Origin: Synechococcus sp. UW179A
GTDB taxonomy: Bacteria > Cyanobacteriota > Cyanobacteriia > PCC-6307 > Cyanobiaceae
DNA length: 64,000 bases
Direction: 5' to 3'
Assembly (NCBI RefSeq): GCF_900473965.1
Contig: NZ_UCNJ01000004.1
Location: forward strand, 61,036-125,035
A model generated the notes under the pieces. It was given only the letters and a program-made list of their open reading frames with translations. It had not been told where the DNA came from and ran no database searches. A program made the position numbers and the translations under genes. Positions 9,624-18,157 of the stretch are shown here, in pieces. The number at the start of each line of letters is the position of its first letter. Positions within the stretch are counted from its first letter, which is position 1.

Positions 9624-9782
9624 TCAAAAACCCATCATAGCGGCGTTAGCGCTCCCCGCCTCTTCTTCGGCATCGAGTTGTTCCTGCTCCATGGTGATGC
9701 CTTCTGCACCATCAACTCCCTTAAGTTGTTCAGCAGTCAACTCTTCTTTAGGTTGTTGCAATTGCTTCTCTTCCTTAGACAT
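9624..9782 (-). CDS. 52-residue peptide with a double-glycine-type motif
   Basis: Read from the minus strand: an ATG frame of 52 codons ending TGA, preceded by the ribosome binding site AAGGAA. Residues 15-26, LTAEQLKGVDGA, match the C39-peptidase leader pattern (hydrophobic at -12, -7, -4; Gly-Ala at -2/-1) and closely resemble the LSEKVLKGVDGG unit of the 2853-3017 gene. The tail after the motif is acidic (EGITMEQEQLDAEEEAGS) and ends NAAMMGF. It has its own terminator at 9517. The function is unknown; it belongs with the 2524 and 2853 peptides by motif. Confidence 0.65.
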   Translation of the reverse strand: MSKEEKQLQQPKEELTAEQLKGVDGAEGITMEQEQLDAEEEAGSANAAMMGF

Positions 9783-9865
9783 TTCCTTGATGAAATTGTA
9801 GGATTACACACTTCATAGCACCTATATCTCCTCCTCGTCTTCCTTCGTCTGAAGGATTTCTGATT

Positions 9866-10205
9866 TCAAGCACGCAACGGCACGAAAACACGGGCGTTCT
9901 TATCCACAAATAAACCCTGTCCCTTATCCCGGTTCGTCACACACTCAACAGATGGTTTTCGTCCTCTGTTGGCTGTAATCTCCGCCACCTTGTGCTTGCT
10001 CCACTTCAAAAGGGGGAAATGGTGGCTTGTTCCTTATTCAGGTGCAGTTGGAAGACAGTAACGCTCTCGTCGTCGTGTATCTCACCTAAAAGGGCATTCG
10101 TAACTCCGTCCTTGAACCCCGTCTCATTGCTGGTGATTCGCCCGTAACCCAGAAGACATTCCGTCCCTCACCGCATGTAACCCAGTCCCCAGCGCTGTCC
10201 CATAC
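9866..10205 (-). pseudogene. Remnant of an unrecognised gene with frameshifts
   Basis: On the minus strand, three stretches of protein-like sequence lie in successive frames: SDVWDSAGDWVTCGEGRNVF, then ETGFKDGVTNALLGEIHDDE and VFQLHLNKEQATISPF, then KWSKHKVAEITANRGRKP and GLFVDKNARVFVPLRA ending at a TGA at 9866. Joining them needs two frameshifts. Not recognised as a family. The remnant starts right after the stop of the 10207 gene. Confidence 0.35.
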
Positions 10206-10206
10206 A

Positions 10207-10473
10207 TCACTTCCCAATGGTTATCAGTGCCTCCTTGTTCTTCCACCACACCCAATCTCGGATTGGAGGGGTATTGCGCAACTCCTCCCGCGTCAATCCA
10301 AGCTTGAGCTTCTGTGAGGCACCGAGAAGCACATCCAACATCTCCTCTCCATCGCTGCACCGGGCCAGGGCCTGATTTGTTTTTTTGGCACCGTTGAGTG
10401 CCTTAACCAACAAAGCCACTCGACGAAATGGTGAAAGAGAACGGGGATCCATATCCAAAGCGCTTTGGCGCAT
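10207..10473 (-). CDS. Conserved small protein with a Nif11-like helical region
   Basis: An 88-residue protein. The middle (ALLVKALNGAKKTNQALARC through LGLTREEL) has the helix-turn-helix-like spacing seen in Nif11 leader domains. It then continues into a fixed C-terminal motif, TPPIRDWVWWKNKEALITIG, instead of a Gly-Gly and core. Proteins of this shape are known in marine picocyanobacteria as conserved hypotheticals. It is divergent from the phosphatase gene. An alternative start at 10452 would remove seven residues. The link to Nif11 is an inference from pattern. Confidence 0.6.
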   Translation of the reverse strand: MRQSALDMDPRSLSPFRRVALLVKALNGAKKTNQALARCSDGEEMLDVLLGASQKLKLGLTREELRNTPPIRDWVWWKNKEALITIGK

Positions 10474-10539
10474 ACCGTAATCACATTCGCTGACAGCTCT
10501 GGTTCACACAGTCAGAATCGAGTGATAGAAGCGCTTGAA

Positions 10540-11196
10540 ATGGCGTCCCCACCAGGCCATCACTGGGTTATCGGTGACGTTCATGGATGTCACGAGGCCC
10601 TTCTTCGTCTGATTTCCGTGTTACCGCCCGAAGATCAGCTGGTGTTCTGCGGTGATGTGATCAATCGAGGGCCCGGAATTGCCGCTTGCATCAATCTGGT
10701 GTGGGAGTTGGTGGACAGCGGGCGTGCCACCTGGTTGCGAGGAAACCATGAGCAGAGATTGGTTGAAGGTCTCCAGGCCGTCTCCACAGAGGGAAAAAAT
10801 GATCTGCTGGCCATCGAGACGTACCGGCAATTGGGTGACGCACTCACAAGGGAGTGGCAACAGCGTTTGAGCACGCTGCCTTTTGTTTATTACGGTGATG
10901 GGTGGGTAGCCACTCATGCCGGCTTTGATAAGCATGGTCATCCAGACCTGAATGTGCGCGAGCCCTTCTGGGAGAGCTACGACGGTCGCTATGGAACTGT
11001 TGTGGTGGGGCATACGCCCCGACCAGCTGTGGAGCAACTCGGCCAGATCGTCATGATCGACACTGGCGCTGTCTATGGCGGTCTTCTCACAGCGTTCTGC
11101 CCCGAAACTGAAGCGGTGGTCCAGGTGATCGGACAGCCCAGTGACAAGGCAGTGCCCCCAGCCAGTCATGAGCTGATCGCAGAAGTGCCTTGCTGA
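10540..11196 (+). CDS. PPP-family metallophosphatase (serine/threonine phosphatase type)
   Basis: A 218-residue protein beginning MASPPGHHWVIGDVHGC. All PPP-family metal and phosphate motifs are present in order: GDVHG, GDVINRGPG, GNHE, THAGF and GHTPRP, ending with the DTGAVYGG motif of the bacterial diadenosine tetraphosphatase/PrpA-like group. The reaction is hydrolysis of phosphoesters at a di-metal site; the substrate could be a phosphoprotein or a dinucleotide. A longer frame from 10465 lacks family similarity before residue 26, so the ATG at 10540 was chosen. The gene overlaps recC by seven bases. Confidence 0.82.
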   Translation: MASPPGHHWVIGDVHGCHEALLRLISVLPPEDQLVFCGDVINRGPGIAACINLVWELVDSGRATWLRGNHEQRLVEGLQAVSTEGKNDLLAIETYRQLGDALTREWQQRLSTLPFVYYGDGWVATHAGFDKHGHPDLNVREPFWESYDGRYGTVVVGHTPRPAVEQLGQIVMIDTGAVYGGLLTAFCPETEAVVQVIGQPSDKAVPPASHELIAEVPC

Positions 11197-14100
11197 GGGT
11201 TTACCGCAGCAACCGAGCGGAATTACTCGCTGAGCTTCTAGCCCAAGAACTCAGGATTGAGCCTCCTGGCCCGTTCGAACAGATCGAAGTGGTCGTCAAC
11301 ACCTGGCCTACCAGTCGTTGGCTCGGTGAACAGCTGGCGAGAGTCAATGGGATCAGTGCATTGGTGCGCTTTCCGTTCCCTGGCAGTCGCCTGCGACAGC
11401 TCGCGCAGACCATACTCAGCGATGCGCCTGCTATCGAGGATCCATGGAGAGCGGAACGTCTGGTCTGGCAAGTACTAGAGGTTCTTCCGAAACTGCTTGA
11501 CCAGAGGTGTGCTTCGAACCTTCGGGAGTGGTGGGAGCTGCATGGTGGTCAACAAGGACGACTCAATCGTGACCAGTGGCAACTGGCCCGCAGCCTGGCC
11601 GATGCAATCGACGACTATGCGCTTTACAGACCGGAGGAGCTCGCCGACTGGCTAGCAGGGGGTGCGGGTGAAGAACTCCCTGAAGGCCTGCGGTGGCAGC
11701 CGTTTCTGGCTCGTGCTCTGGCAGAGCGCTTGCCCTGCAAGCCATTCGGTTTGCAGGTGCAGCAGGCGGTTGAACGACTCCGCAACGGTCAAGACCCTGC
11801 GCTGCCGTTACCCCCACGCCTACGACTCTTCGGCGTCAGCAACTTGGCCCCTGTCCAGATCAATTTGTTGCAGGCCCTCTCCGGAAGGATCAGCGTGGAC
11901 TTGTTTCTACTCACACCCTGTCCAGACCTTTGGCAACGGTCGCAGCGACGACGGAGTCAGCTTGGCGAGGACTGGACCAACTCGCCCGATGGCTCCTGGT
12001 TAATCGAGGCTCCTCGTCTGGAGGGGATCCTGGGCCGCATGGGAGCCGAATTTCAGTTGCTATTGGAGGGAAGCGGCGAGTGTCTTCTGGGCAGCTGGGA
12101 ACAGGGGGACCTGTTTGCTGATCCCACAGTAATGAAACAGCAAGAGGACTCCCAGGCATCTCTGTTGGAGCAGTTGCAACGGCAACTCGCGAGGGGCGAA
12201 ACGGACCAAGTATCCCTTTCACTGACGCAAGGCGATTATTCGCTGTTGTTCATGGGCTGTGCAGGTCCTTGGAGAGAAGTGCAGCTTGTACGTGATCGCA
12301 TTCTCAGCTGGATGGCTGCCGATCCAACACTGCAGCCCCGAGACGTATTAGTGATGACACCCGATGTGGAACGCTATGCACCGCTTCTGGCCTCTGTCTT
12401 TTCGGACAGGGATGCCACCGGCGTGGACCTTCCCTGGCGATTGACCGATCGCAGTCAGCAAAACTGTCCTGGGCTTCAGCAGGCTTTCATGAGCCTGTTG
12501 CGCTTGAGCGCTGATCGGCTGACCGCAAGCGGCCTGGAAGCGCTGCTTGGGAACCCGGCACTCCAAAACCTGAAACAGCTGTCATCGCAGGACGCGATGG
12601 CGATCACTGATGCACTGCAGCGCAGTGGCTTCCGCTGGGGTCTGGATGCAGCTGAACGCAACGGAGATGAAAGCAATAGCTTGCGCTGGTGCCTCGATCG
12701 CTGGCTGCTGGGCCTGGCCTTACCGGAAGAACCTGGTCTGGCCGTTGATTCCTGCGCACCCGCGCTAACGGATCTGAGCCTGCAGCAACTGGAGGTGTGG
12801 TGGCCGCTACTGGACCAACTGGCCGGATGGATCGCCCAGTTGCGTCGCAGCACTGCGTGCACTTCGTGGGTGGATCGACTGCGGAGGCTGCTTCAGGAGA
12901 TTTTCAATGACGGTGGCAATTGGGACTGGGAACTGCAAGCCATTCATCAGTGCCTGGAAACCTGGCAGCTACAGGCCAGTGACTGCTCTCTGGAGCTGGA
13001 CATCGCAGTTGTGATCAGTGTCCTGGAGGAAGCACTCTCAACGGAAAGCGGCAGATTCGGCCATCGCAGCGGTGCTCTCACAATCAGCGCACTGGAACCA
13101 ATGCGAGCCATCCCTCACCGCGTGATCGTGCTGATGGGTCTTGATGCCTCCTCCTTCCCTAGGCATCAAGAACGTGCAGGCTTTCACCTACTCGAACTGC
13201 AACGTCGACTCGGCGACCCCAGTAGCACCGACCAGGATCGTTATGTGTTGCTTGAGGCACTGCTCTCAGCTCGGCAGCATCTGCTGATCAGCTGGAGTAG
13301 TCGTGATGAGCGACAAGGCAAAAGCCTGCCGCCATGTCCACCTGTTCAGCAGTGGCTGAGCCTGCTTGCAGAACAGCTCGATCCTCAGGACATGGACCAG
13401 CTGCTGATGCATCCTCCAGCCAATCCTCTAGATGTCGCCAATTTCATGGCCACGCCAAAAGCAGATGCGATCAGTTGCGACCGCAGGCTTCTAGACGCAC
13501 GACGCAATCTCGATGCACAGATTGGGATCGAGCAACCGCATCGTGATCTGGGCCTGGCCCTGCCGCTTACTTGGCAGCATCCAACAAGCGATGCAGCCCT
13601 ACCGATCACCTCGGAATCGATCGAAACACTGGAACGCTGGCTGCAAGCCCCCCAGAAGGAATGGTTGAAACGTCAGGGCATCGATGCGGGTGAATGGTGT
13701 GATCCCGTCAACGATCTTTCCCCCTTGTCGTTGCCGGAACTCGACTGTCATCAGTTGCTAAACCAACGACTCTCAGAACAGTTCGACCTGCTGGCCAATG
13801 ATCCCAACTCCCGCTGGGACGTTGAGGAGACTGGAGACTGGATTGCACGCAGTTACGGGCAAGGCCTCATGCCTCCTGGCGCTGCTGCTGAACTGGATGA
13901 CGAACGGCTAGAGCGACGCTGGCAGAACCTCCAAAAAACTGTGCTGAGCCTCGGGCCTGTGCGCCTGCTGCTGCAACAAGCCTCCCAGCATTCAGCCCTT
14001 GTGATGGCAGGCGAAACAGCCGTTCAGATCAGCACATCAAGGCTGAGGTCACGCTCTCTGCTGCAGAGCTGGCTGAAGCACCTGCTCGCCCAGCTGGATG

Positions 14101-14501
14101 GAGCAGACTGCAACACCGCAGTGGTGTGCCGACAAGACGGCAGTACAAAAGCCGATCAATTCCACATCGCCATGCGCTGGAGAGCGCTGAAACCCCTGGA
14201 GGCTGAACACGAGATCAGGGTTCTGCAAAGGCTGGCTCAGCATGGATCAAATGTGTGCTGGCCAATCCCACCCGACAGCGGCCTGGCCAGGGCACTGGCA
14301 TGGTCGAAGGGGGAGGGAGCAGCCGACAGGGCATTCGTCAATCGCTGGCAGGGAGGTTTCAGCGGCTGGGCCGAACGGGATCAGCCCGAGCAGAAAGTCT
14401 GCTTCGGCAGCAACTGCAACGCCGAGTTGCTGTTGGGTCATGGAGGTTTCAAAGCAGCCTTCCAGGCGTTGTATGAGCCATTACTCGAGGCACGGTGCTG
14501 A
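11190..14501 (+). CDS. recC: RecBCD subunit RecC (exodeoxyribonuclease V gamma)
   Basis: A 1103-residue protein, close to the 1122 of E. coli. The N terminus MLRVYRSNRAELLAELL matches RecC, which supports the TTG start overlapping the phosphatase stop. Other recognisable segments are NTWPTSRWLGEQLA, the helicase-like VRFPFPGSR, LRLFGVSNLAP, and ALEPMRAIPHRVIVLMGLD. RecC holds the complex together, splits the DNA strands and recognises Chi. It is followed directly by recB and recD in one operon. RecBCD processes double-strand ends for recombination and degrades foreign linear DNA. Confidence 0.93.
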   Translation: MLRVYRSNRAELLAELLAQELRIEPPGPFEQIEVVVNTWPTSRWLGEQLARVNGISALVRFPFPGSRLRQLAQTILSDAPAIEDPWRAERLVWQVLEVLPKLLDQRCASNLREWWELHGGQQGRLNRDQWQLARSLADAIDDYALYRPEELADWLAGGAGEELPEGLRWQPFLARALAERLPCKPFGLQVQQAVERLRNGQDPALPLPPRLRLFGVSNLAPVQINLLQALSGRISVDLFLLTPCPDLWQRSQRRRSQLGEDWTNSPDGSWLIEAPRLEGILGRMGAEFQLLLEGSGECLLGSWEQGDLFADPTVMKQQEDSQASLLEQLQRQLARGETDQVSLSLTQGDYSLLFMGCAGPWREVQLVRDRILSWMAADPTLQPRDVLVMTPDVERYAPLLASVFSDRDATGVDLPWRLTDRSQQNCPGLQQAFMSLLRLSADRLTASGLEALLGNPALQNLKQLSSQDAMAITDALQRSGFRWGLDAAERNGDESNSLRWCLDRWLLGLALPEEPGLAVDSCAPALTDLSLQQLEVWWPLLDQLAGWIAQLRRSTACTSWVDRLRRLLQEIFNDGGNWDWELQAIHQCLETWQLQASDCSLELDIAVVISVLEEALSTESGRFGHRSGALTISALEPMRAIPHRVIVLMGLDASSFPRHQERAGFHLLELQRRLGDPSSTDQDRYVLLEALLSARQHLLISWSSRDERQGKSLPPCPPVQQWLSLLAEQLDPQDMDQLLMHPPANPLDVANFMATPKADAISCDRRLLDARRNLDAQIGIEQPHRDLGLALPLTWQHPTSDAALPITSESIETLERWLQAPQKEWLKRQGIDAGEWCDPVNDLSPLSLPELDCHQLLNQRLSEQFDLLANDPNSRWDVEETGDWIARSYGQGLMPPGAAAELDDERLERRWQNLQKTVLSLGPVRLLLQQASQHSALVMAGETAVQISTSRLRSRSLLQSWLKHLLAQLDGADCNTAVVCRQDGSTKADQFHIAMRWRALKPLEAEHEIRVLQRLAQHGSNVCWPIPPDSGLARALAWSKGEGAADRAFVNRWQGGFSGWAERDQPEQKVCFGSNCNAELLLGHGGFKAAFQALYEPLLEARC

Positions 14502-14506
14502 TACAA

Positions 14507-17500
14507 ATGGCAACGACAAGCGGCACAAGACGATTCGAACCCAATGACTACCCATTGACACCCGGCGTTCGACTTCTGGAGGCGAGTGCTGGAACGGGCA
14601 AGACCTTCGCCCTGGCCCATCTCGTTTTAAGACTGGTGACGGAAAAAGCGTTAAGCCTCGATCAACTGCTTGTGGTCACCTTCACGGAAGCCGCGGCCGA
14701 TGAGTTGCGCGACAGGATCGGACGCCGACTTGACTCGGCGCTGCAGGGCCTGCTGAATAAAGAACGGAACAGCACCCTCTTGCCTGAAACGGACGCAGTC
14801 CTGCAGAACTGGCTGGAACAGCACGGACAGGATTCCAAGCAGCGCAGGCTATTGGCCAGCCGACTGCTCGAGGCCCTCGAAGCCCTGGAGCGGGCCGATA
14901 TCACCACGATCCATGGTTTCTGTCGCCGCAGCCTTCGCCGGCAGGCGCTGCAGAGCGGACAGGCCATCGATCTCAACCTTGATGATGATCCACAAACCCT
15001 GGCCATTCAGGTGGCTCATGACCTTTGGCGAGAGGAGGTCCTCAAGCTTGAACCGGGACATGTGGCCGGACTGCTGCAAGCAGGCCTGTCGCCCGAAGCG
15101 CTCGCCTCGGCACTCCAGAGACTGGATGGTGACTGTGCGGTGCGCATTGCAGAAGATGCGGAAGCGATTGCAGCTGAGCAAGCTCTTTGTGAGGTGTTTC
15201 AGAGCTGGCTGCAGAGCCGCTGGGGGCGCTTCCTCGATCTGTGGAACACCGATGGTGCAGCCTTAGAACAAGCCCTTCAAGGCTGCGCCGCCGAATGGCG
15301 CAGCCTGGGTTGTAGCGACACCAAGCCCTTCAGTGCCCGCCCCAGAAAAGACAGAAGCCGAGAGCTCGACACTTGGACTAAGTACATCAGCGAGACCAGT
15401 GAACATCGAATCCACTACGTCGACGTGCGTAAGCAGGTGCTTCTCGGTGGTTATTTCCATCCCGGCAGCTTTCAGAAAACGGCGCGTTCCTGCGGTGAAG
15501 CCGATCCCAGCCTTGCCTCTCCTGCTCTGCAGGCTGCCATTGCCGATCTCTGGGACGGACCAGCCGAACAGACCTGGCGGCATCTGCTGATCAAGGGCCT
15601 GAAGCAGCTCAACGACCGGCGCCAACAACGCGGAGTGGTTGGATTCTCAGGGCTGCTGGACGCACTCGACCCTGCACAGTCGGAAGCAGCAGAAGCCTGG
15701 CTCACGCCTCTGCGAGCGCGTTACCGGGTGGTGCTGATCGATGAATTTCAGGACACCGACCCGCTTCAGTGGAGACTGCTGAAAACCGCCTTCACAACGC
15801 CGAACCACCTGCTACTGATGGTCGGTGACCCCAAACAGGCGATCTATCGCTTCCGAGGTGGAGATCTAAACACCTACAAAGCTGCACGGCGTGATGCGGA
15901 TTGCATCGATGACCTGCTCGACAACCGCCGCACAACACCGCTACTGATGCAGGCCATGAACCAGCTGATGGCTCCTGGACTGCAGCTCTCCGAACTATTG
16001 GTACCCGAAGTCATCTCAAGGTCTTGCGCACAACCACTACCGCTACCTAAGGGAAGCTCATCACTCCAGATTGTCGACATCAATCCCGATGACGACGACG
16101 GGGAAAGAAGCCGAACATCGCTTGAGGAGCGAATCCCCCGCATTACAACGAACCTGATCCTGAACACCCTGCAACACGATCCAGGCCTGGATCCCTCCGA
16201 ACTCTGCATCCTGGTGAGCAGGCATCGACAAGCCGAAGACATCCGAGCAGAGCTGGCGGCTGCCGGTCTACCGAGCCGCCTTGTCAGTCAGGGTGATGTT
16301 TTCACCAGCCAAGGAGCGTCGGATCTGCAGACATTTCTTGACGCGCTGGCACGTCCTGCTCATGCCAGAGGCTTACGCCAGCTGGCCGTGTCCTCACTCC
16401 TGCAGTGGAGAAGCGAGGATCTGGCCGCTGCCGATGACAACGGTCAGCTGGATCTGCTGGCTTCTCAGCTCCAGCAGCTTGCCGTGGAGCTACCGAAGCT
16501 GGGAATAATGGGTTGCCTGGCGCGCCTGATGGATGGGCAGACCGTGGCAGATCTGTCCAGCCGCGGCCGCTTACTCGGCGACCTTCAGCAATGTGCACGA
16601 CTCGTTCAGGACACAATGCACCGCCAAGGGTTGGATGCTTCCAGTGGTGCCGACTGGTTGCGACGCCAACGCTTTCACCCGCCAGACACAATCCCGGAAC
16701 AGCGACAGCCCTTCAGTGATCTGGCCGAAAGTGCCGTTGCTGTTGTGACTGTTCATCGCAGCAAGGGTTTGCAGTATCCGGTGGTGATCTGCCCCTATTT
16801 ATGGGAAGCGCCCTCCCCAGGGAAAGGTCCGCTGTGGCGTGTACCCCCGGGGGACAACTCCGGCAGCTGGCGCGTAGCGCTCAATGCTCAATGGGGACTG
16901 GGGCATGCGGCCAGCCAATGCGAACAACTTGAAAGTCGAGCGGAAGCAGAACGTCTCGCCTATGTCGCGATCACGCGGGCCGAACGTCATCTTGTTCTAT
17001 TTAAGGCCAGGGCCGCACGCCAGGAAGGCAATCCACTCGCACCATGGCTGGCAGAACTCGCTGATCCACCGGGTCCATTGATCAGTCTGCACCCAGCCGA
17101 AATCGACCCTGTGCCCCAACGCTGGCAGCCCCGCATTGTTGAACGGAATTTGCAATGTGGTGCAGTGCCAGCACACAGCTTTGATCGCAGCTGGGGGCGC
17201 AGCAGCTACTCAGCCTGGATCTCAAGTCATGGCAGTGCGAAAGCCACCAGCCCGGATCCCCGCAACCTTGAGGAAGGGCGCGACGTGGATGCCCGCACCG
17301 GCGCAGATTCCGAAAGCCTGTCATTCGATGATAAGAGCCAGCCGATAGATCCAGATGACAGCCCCTTGGGATCATTTCCGAGGGGTGCAGCAGCCGGTGA
17401 TTGCCTCCACCGCATCCTGGAGCAGATCCCATTCGATCAAGACATCGAACAGGAAAACAACCGCGCTTTAGTGGAGCGAGAACTGACGCGCTCCGGCCTG

Positions 17501-18157
17501 GAGACCGACTTGGTTGATGCAGTTCTTGAAGGCCTGACGACACTGGTGCGGGCTCCCTTTGGAGGACCACTCGGTGATCTGCAACTGAGGTCCTTGCACA
17601 GTGGACGCCGCCTGCATGAACTCAGTTTTGATTTGCCTGTTGCTCACCAGGGCAAAGCGGTCCAGCCCAAGCAATTGGCACGTGCCTTTCGCATGGAACC
17701 CCATCGACGATTCGGTGGACGCTATGCCGATTCGCTGGAAGATTTGGAGTTTATTAGCCGAGGCTTTCTCACTGGCTCCATCGATCTGGTGTTTACAGAT
17801 GGAGACGACCCCACCACGGCACGCTGGTGGGTTGCGGACTGGAAAAGCAACTGGATCGGCGAGAGAGATGTGGATGGGCGTCCGCTGCGCTGCGGACCGC
17901 GACACTATTCACAGCGCGCCATGGAGGAGCAGATGTACCTTCACCATTACCCTCTCCAAGCCCACCTCTACCTTGTAGCCCTGCATCGATTCCTGCAGTG
18001 GCGCCTGGACGGCTATCAACCTGAGCGACATCTTGGAGGATACGCCTACGTGTTTCTTCGGGGTGTTTCCAGGTCTGGTGGCAGCGGTGTGATTCTTGAA
18101 GCCCCACCTCTTCAACGCCTCCATACTCTCGATTGTGTTCTGAGAGGTGAGGCCTGA
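14507..18157 (+). CDS. recB: RecBCD subunit RecB (helicase and nuclease)
   Basis: A 1216-residue protein. Walker A (EASAGTGKT) is near residues 25-33, the UvrD-type motif VLIDEFQDTDPLQW and GDPKQAIYRFRGGD follow, VTVHRSKGLQYPVVICPY is motif V, and YVAITRAERHLVLF is motif VI. The C-terminal nuclease domain has WWVADWKSNW (Asp and Lys of the D-x-K nuclease motif, near residue 1110) followed by the Y-x-x-Q-x-x-x-Y-like region MYLHHYPLQAHLYLVAL. The ATG at 14507 was chosen; a GTG four codons earlier overlaps the recC stop and is also possible. Confidence 0.93.
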   Translation: MATTSGTRRFEPNDYPLTPGVRLLEASAGTGKTFALAHLVLRLVTEKALSLDQLLVVTFTEAAADELRDRIGRRLDSALQGLLNKERNSTLLPETDAVLQNWLEQHGQDSKQRRLLASRLLEALEALERADITTIHGFCRRSLRRQALQSGQAIDLNLDDDPQTLAIQVAHDLWREEVLKLEPGHVAGLLQAGLSPEALASALQRLDGDCAVRIAEDAEAIAAEQALCEVFQSWLQSRWGRFLDLWNTDGAALEQALQGCAAEWRSLGCSDTKPFSARPRKDRSRELDTWTKYISETSEHRIHYVDVRKQVLLGGYFHPGSFQKTARSCGEADPSLASPALQAAIADLWDGPAEQTWRHLLIKGLKQLNDRRQQRGVVGFSGLLDALDPAQSEAAEAWLTPLRARYRVVLIDEFQDTDPLQWRLLKTAFTTPNHLLLMVGDPKQAIYRFRGGDLNTYKAARRDADCIDDLLDNRRTTPLLMQAMNQLMAPGLQLSELLVPEVISRSCAQPLPLPKGSSSLQIVDINPDDDDGERSRTSLEERIPRITTNLILNTLQHDPGLDPSELCILVSRHRQAEDIRAELAAAGLPSRLVSQGDVFTSQGASDLQTFLDALARPAHARGLRQLAVSSLLQWRSEDLAAADDNGQLDLLASQLQQLAVELPKLGIMGCLARLMDGQTVADLSSRGRLLGDLQQCARLVQDTMHRQGLDASSGADWLRRQRFHPPDTIPEQRQPFSDLAESAVAVVTVHRSKGLQYPVVICPYLWEAPSPGKGPLWRVPPGDNSGSWRVALNAQWGLGHAASQCEQLESRAEAERLAYVAITRAERHLVLFKARAARQEGNPLAPWLAELADPPGPLISLHPAEIDPVPQRWQPRIVERNLQCGAVPAHSFDRSWGRSSYSAWISSHGSAKATSPDPRNLEEGRDVDARTGADSESLSFDDKSQPIDPDDSPLGSFPRGAAAGDCLHRILEQIPFDQDIEQENNRALVERELTRSGLETDLVDAVLEGLTTLVRAPFGGPLGDLQLRSLHSGRRLHELSFDLPVAHQGKAVQPKQLARAFRMEPHRRFGGRYADSLEDLEFISRGFLTGSIDLVFTDGDDPTTARWWVADWKSNWIGERDVDGRPLRCGPRHYSQRAMEEQMYLHHYPLQAHLYLVALHRFLQWRLDGYQPERHLGGYAYVFLRGVSRSGGSGVILEAPPLQRLHTLDCVLRGEA

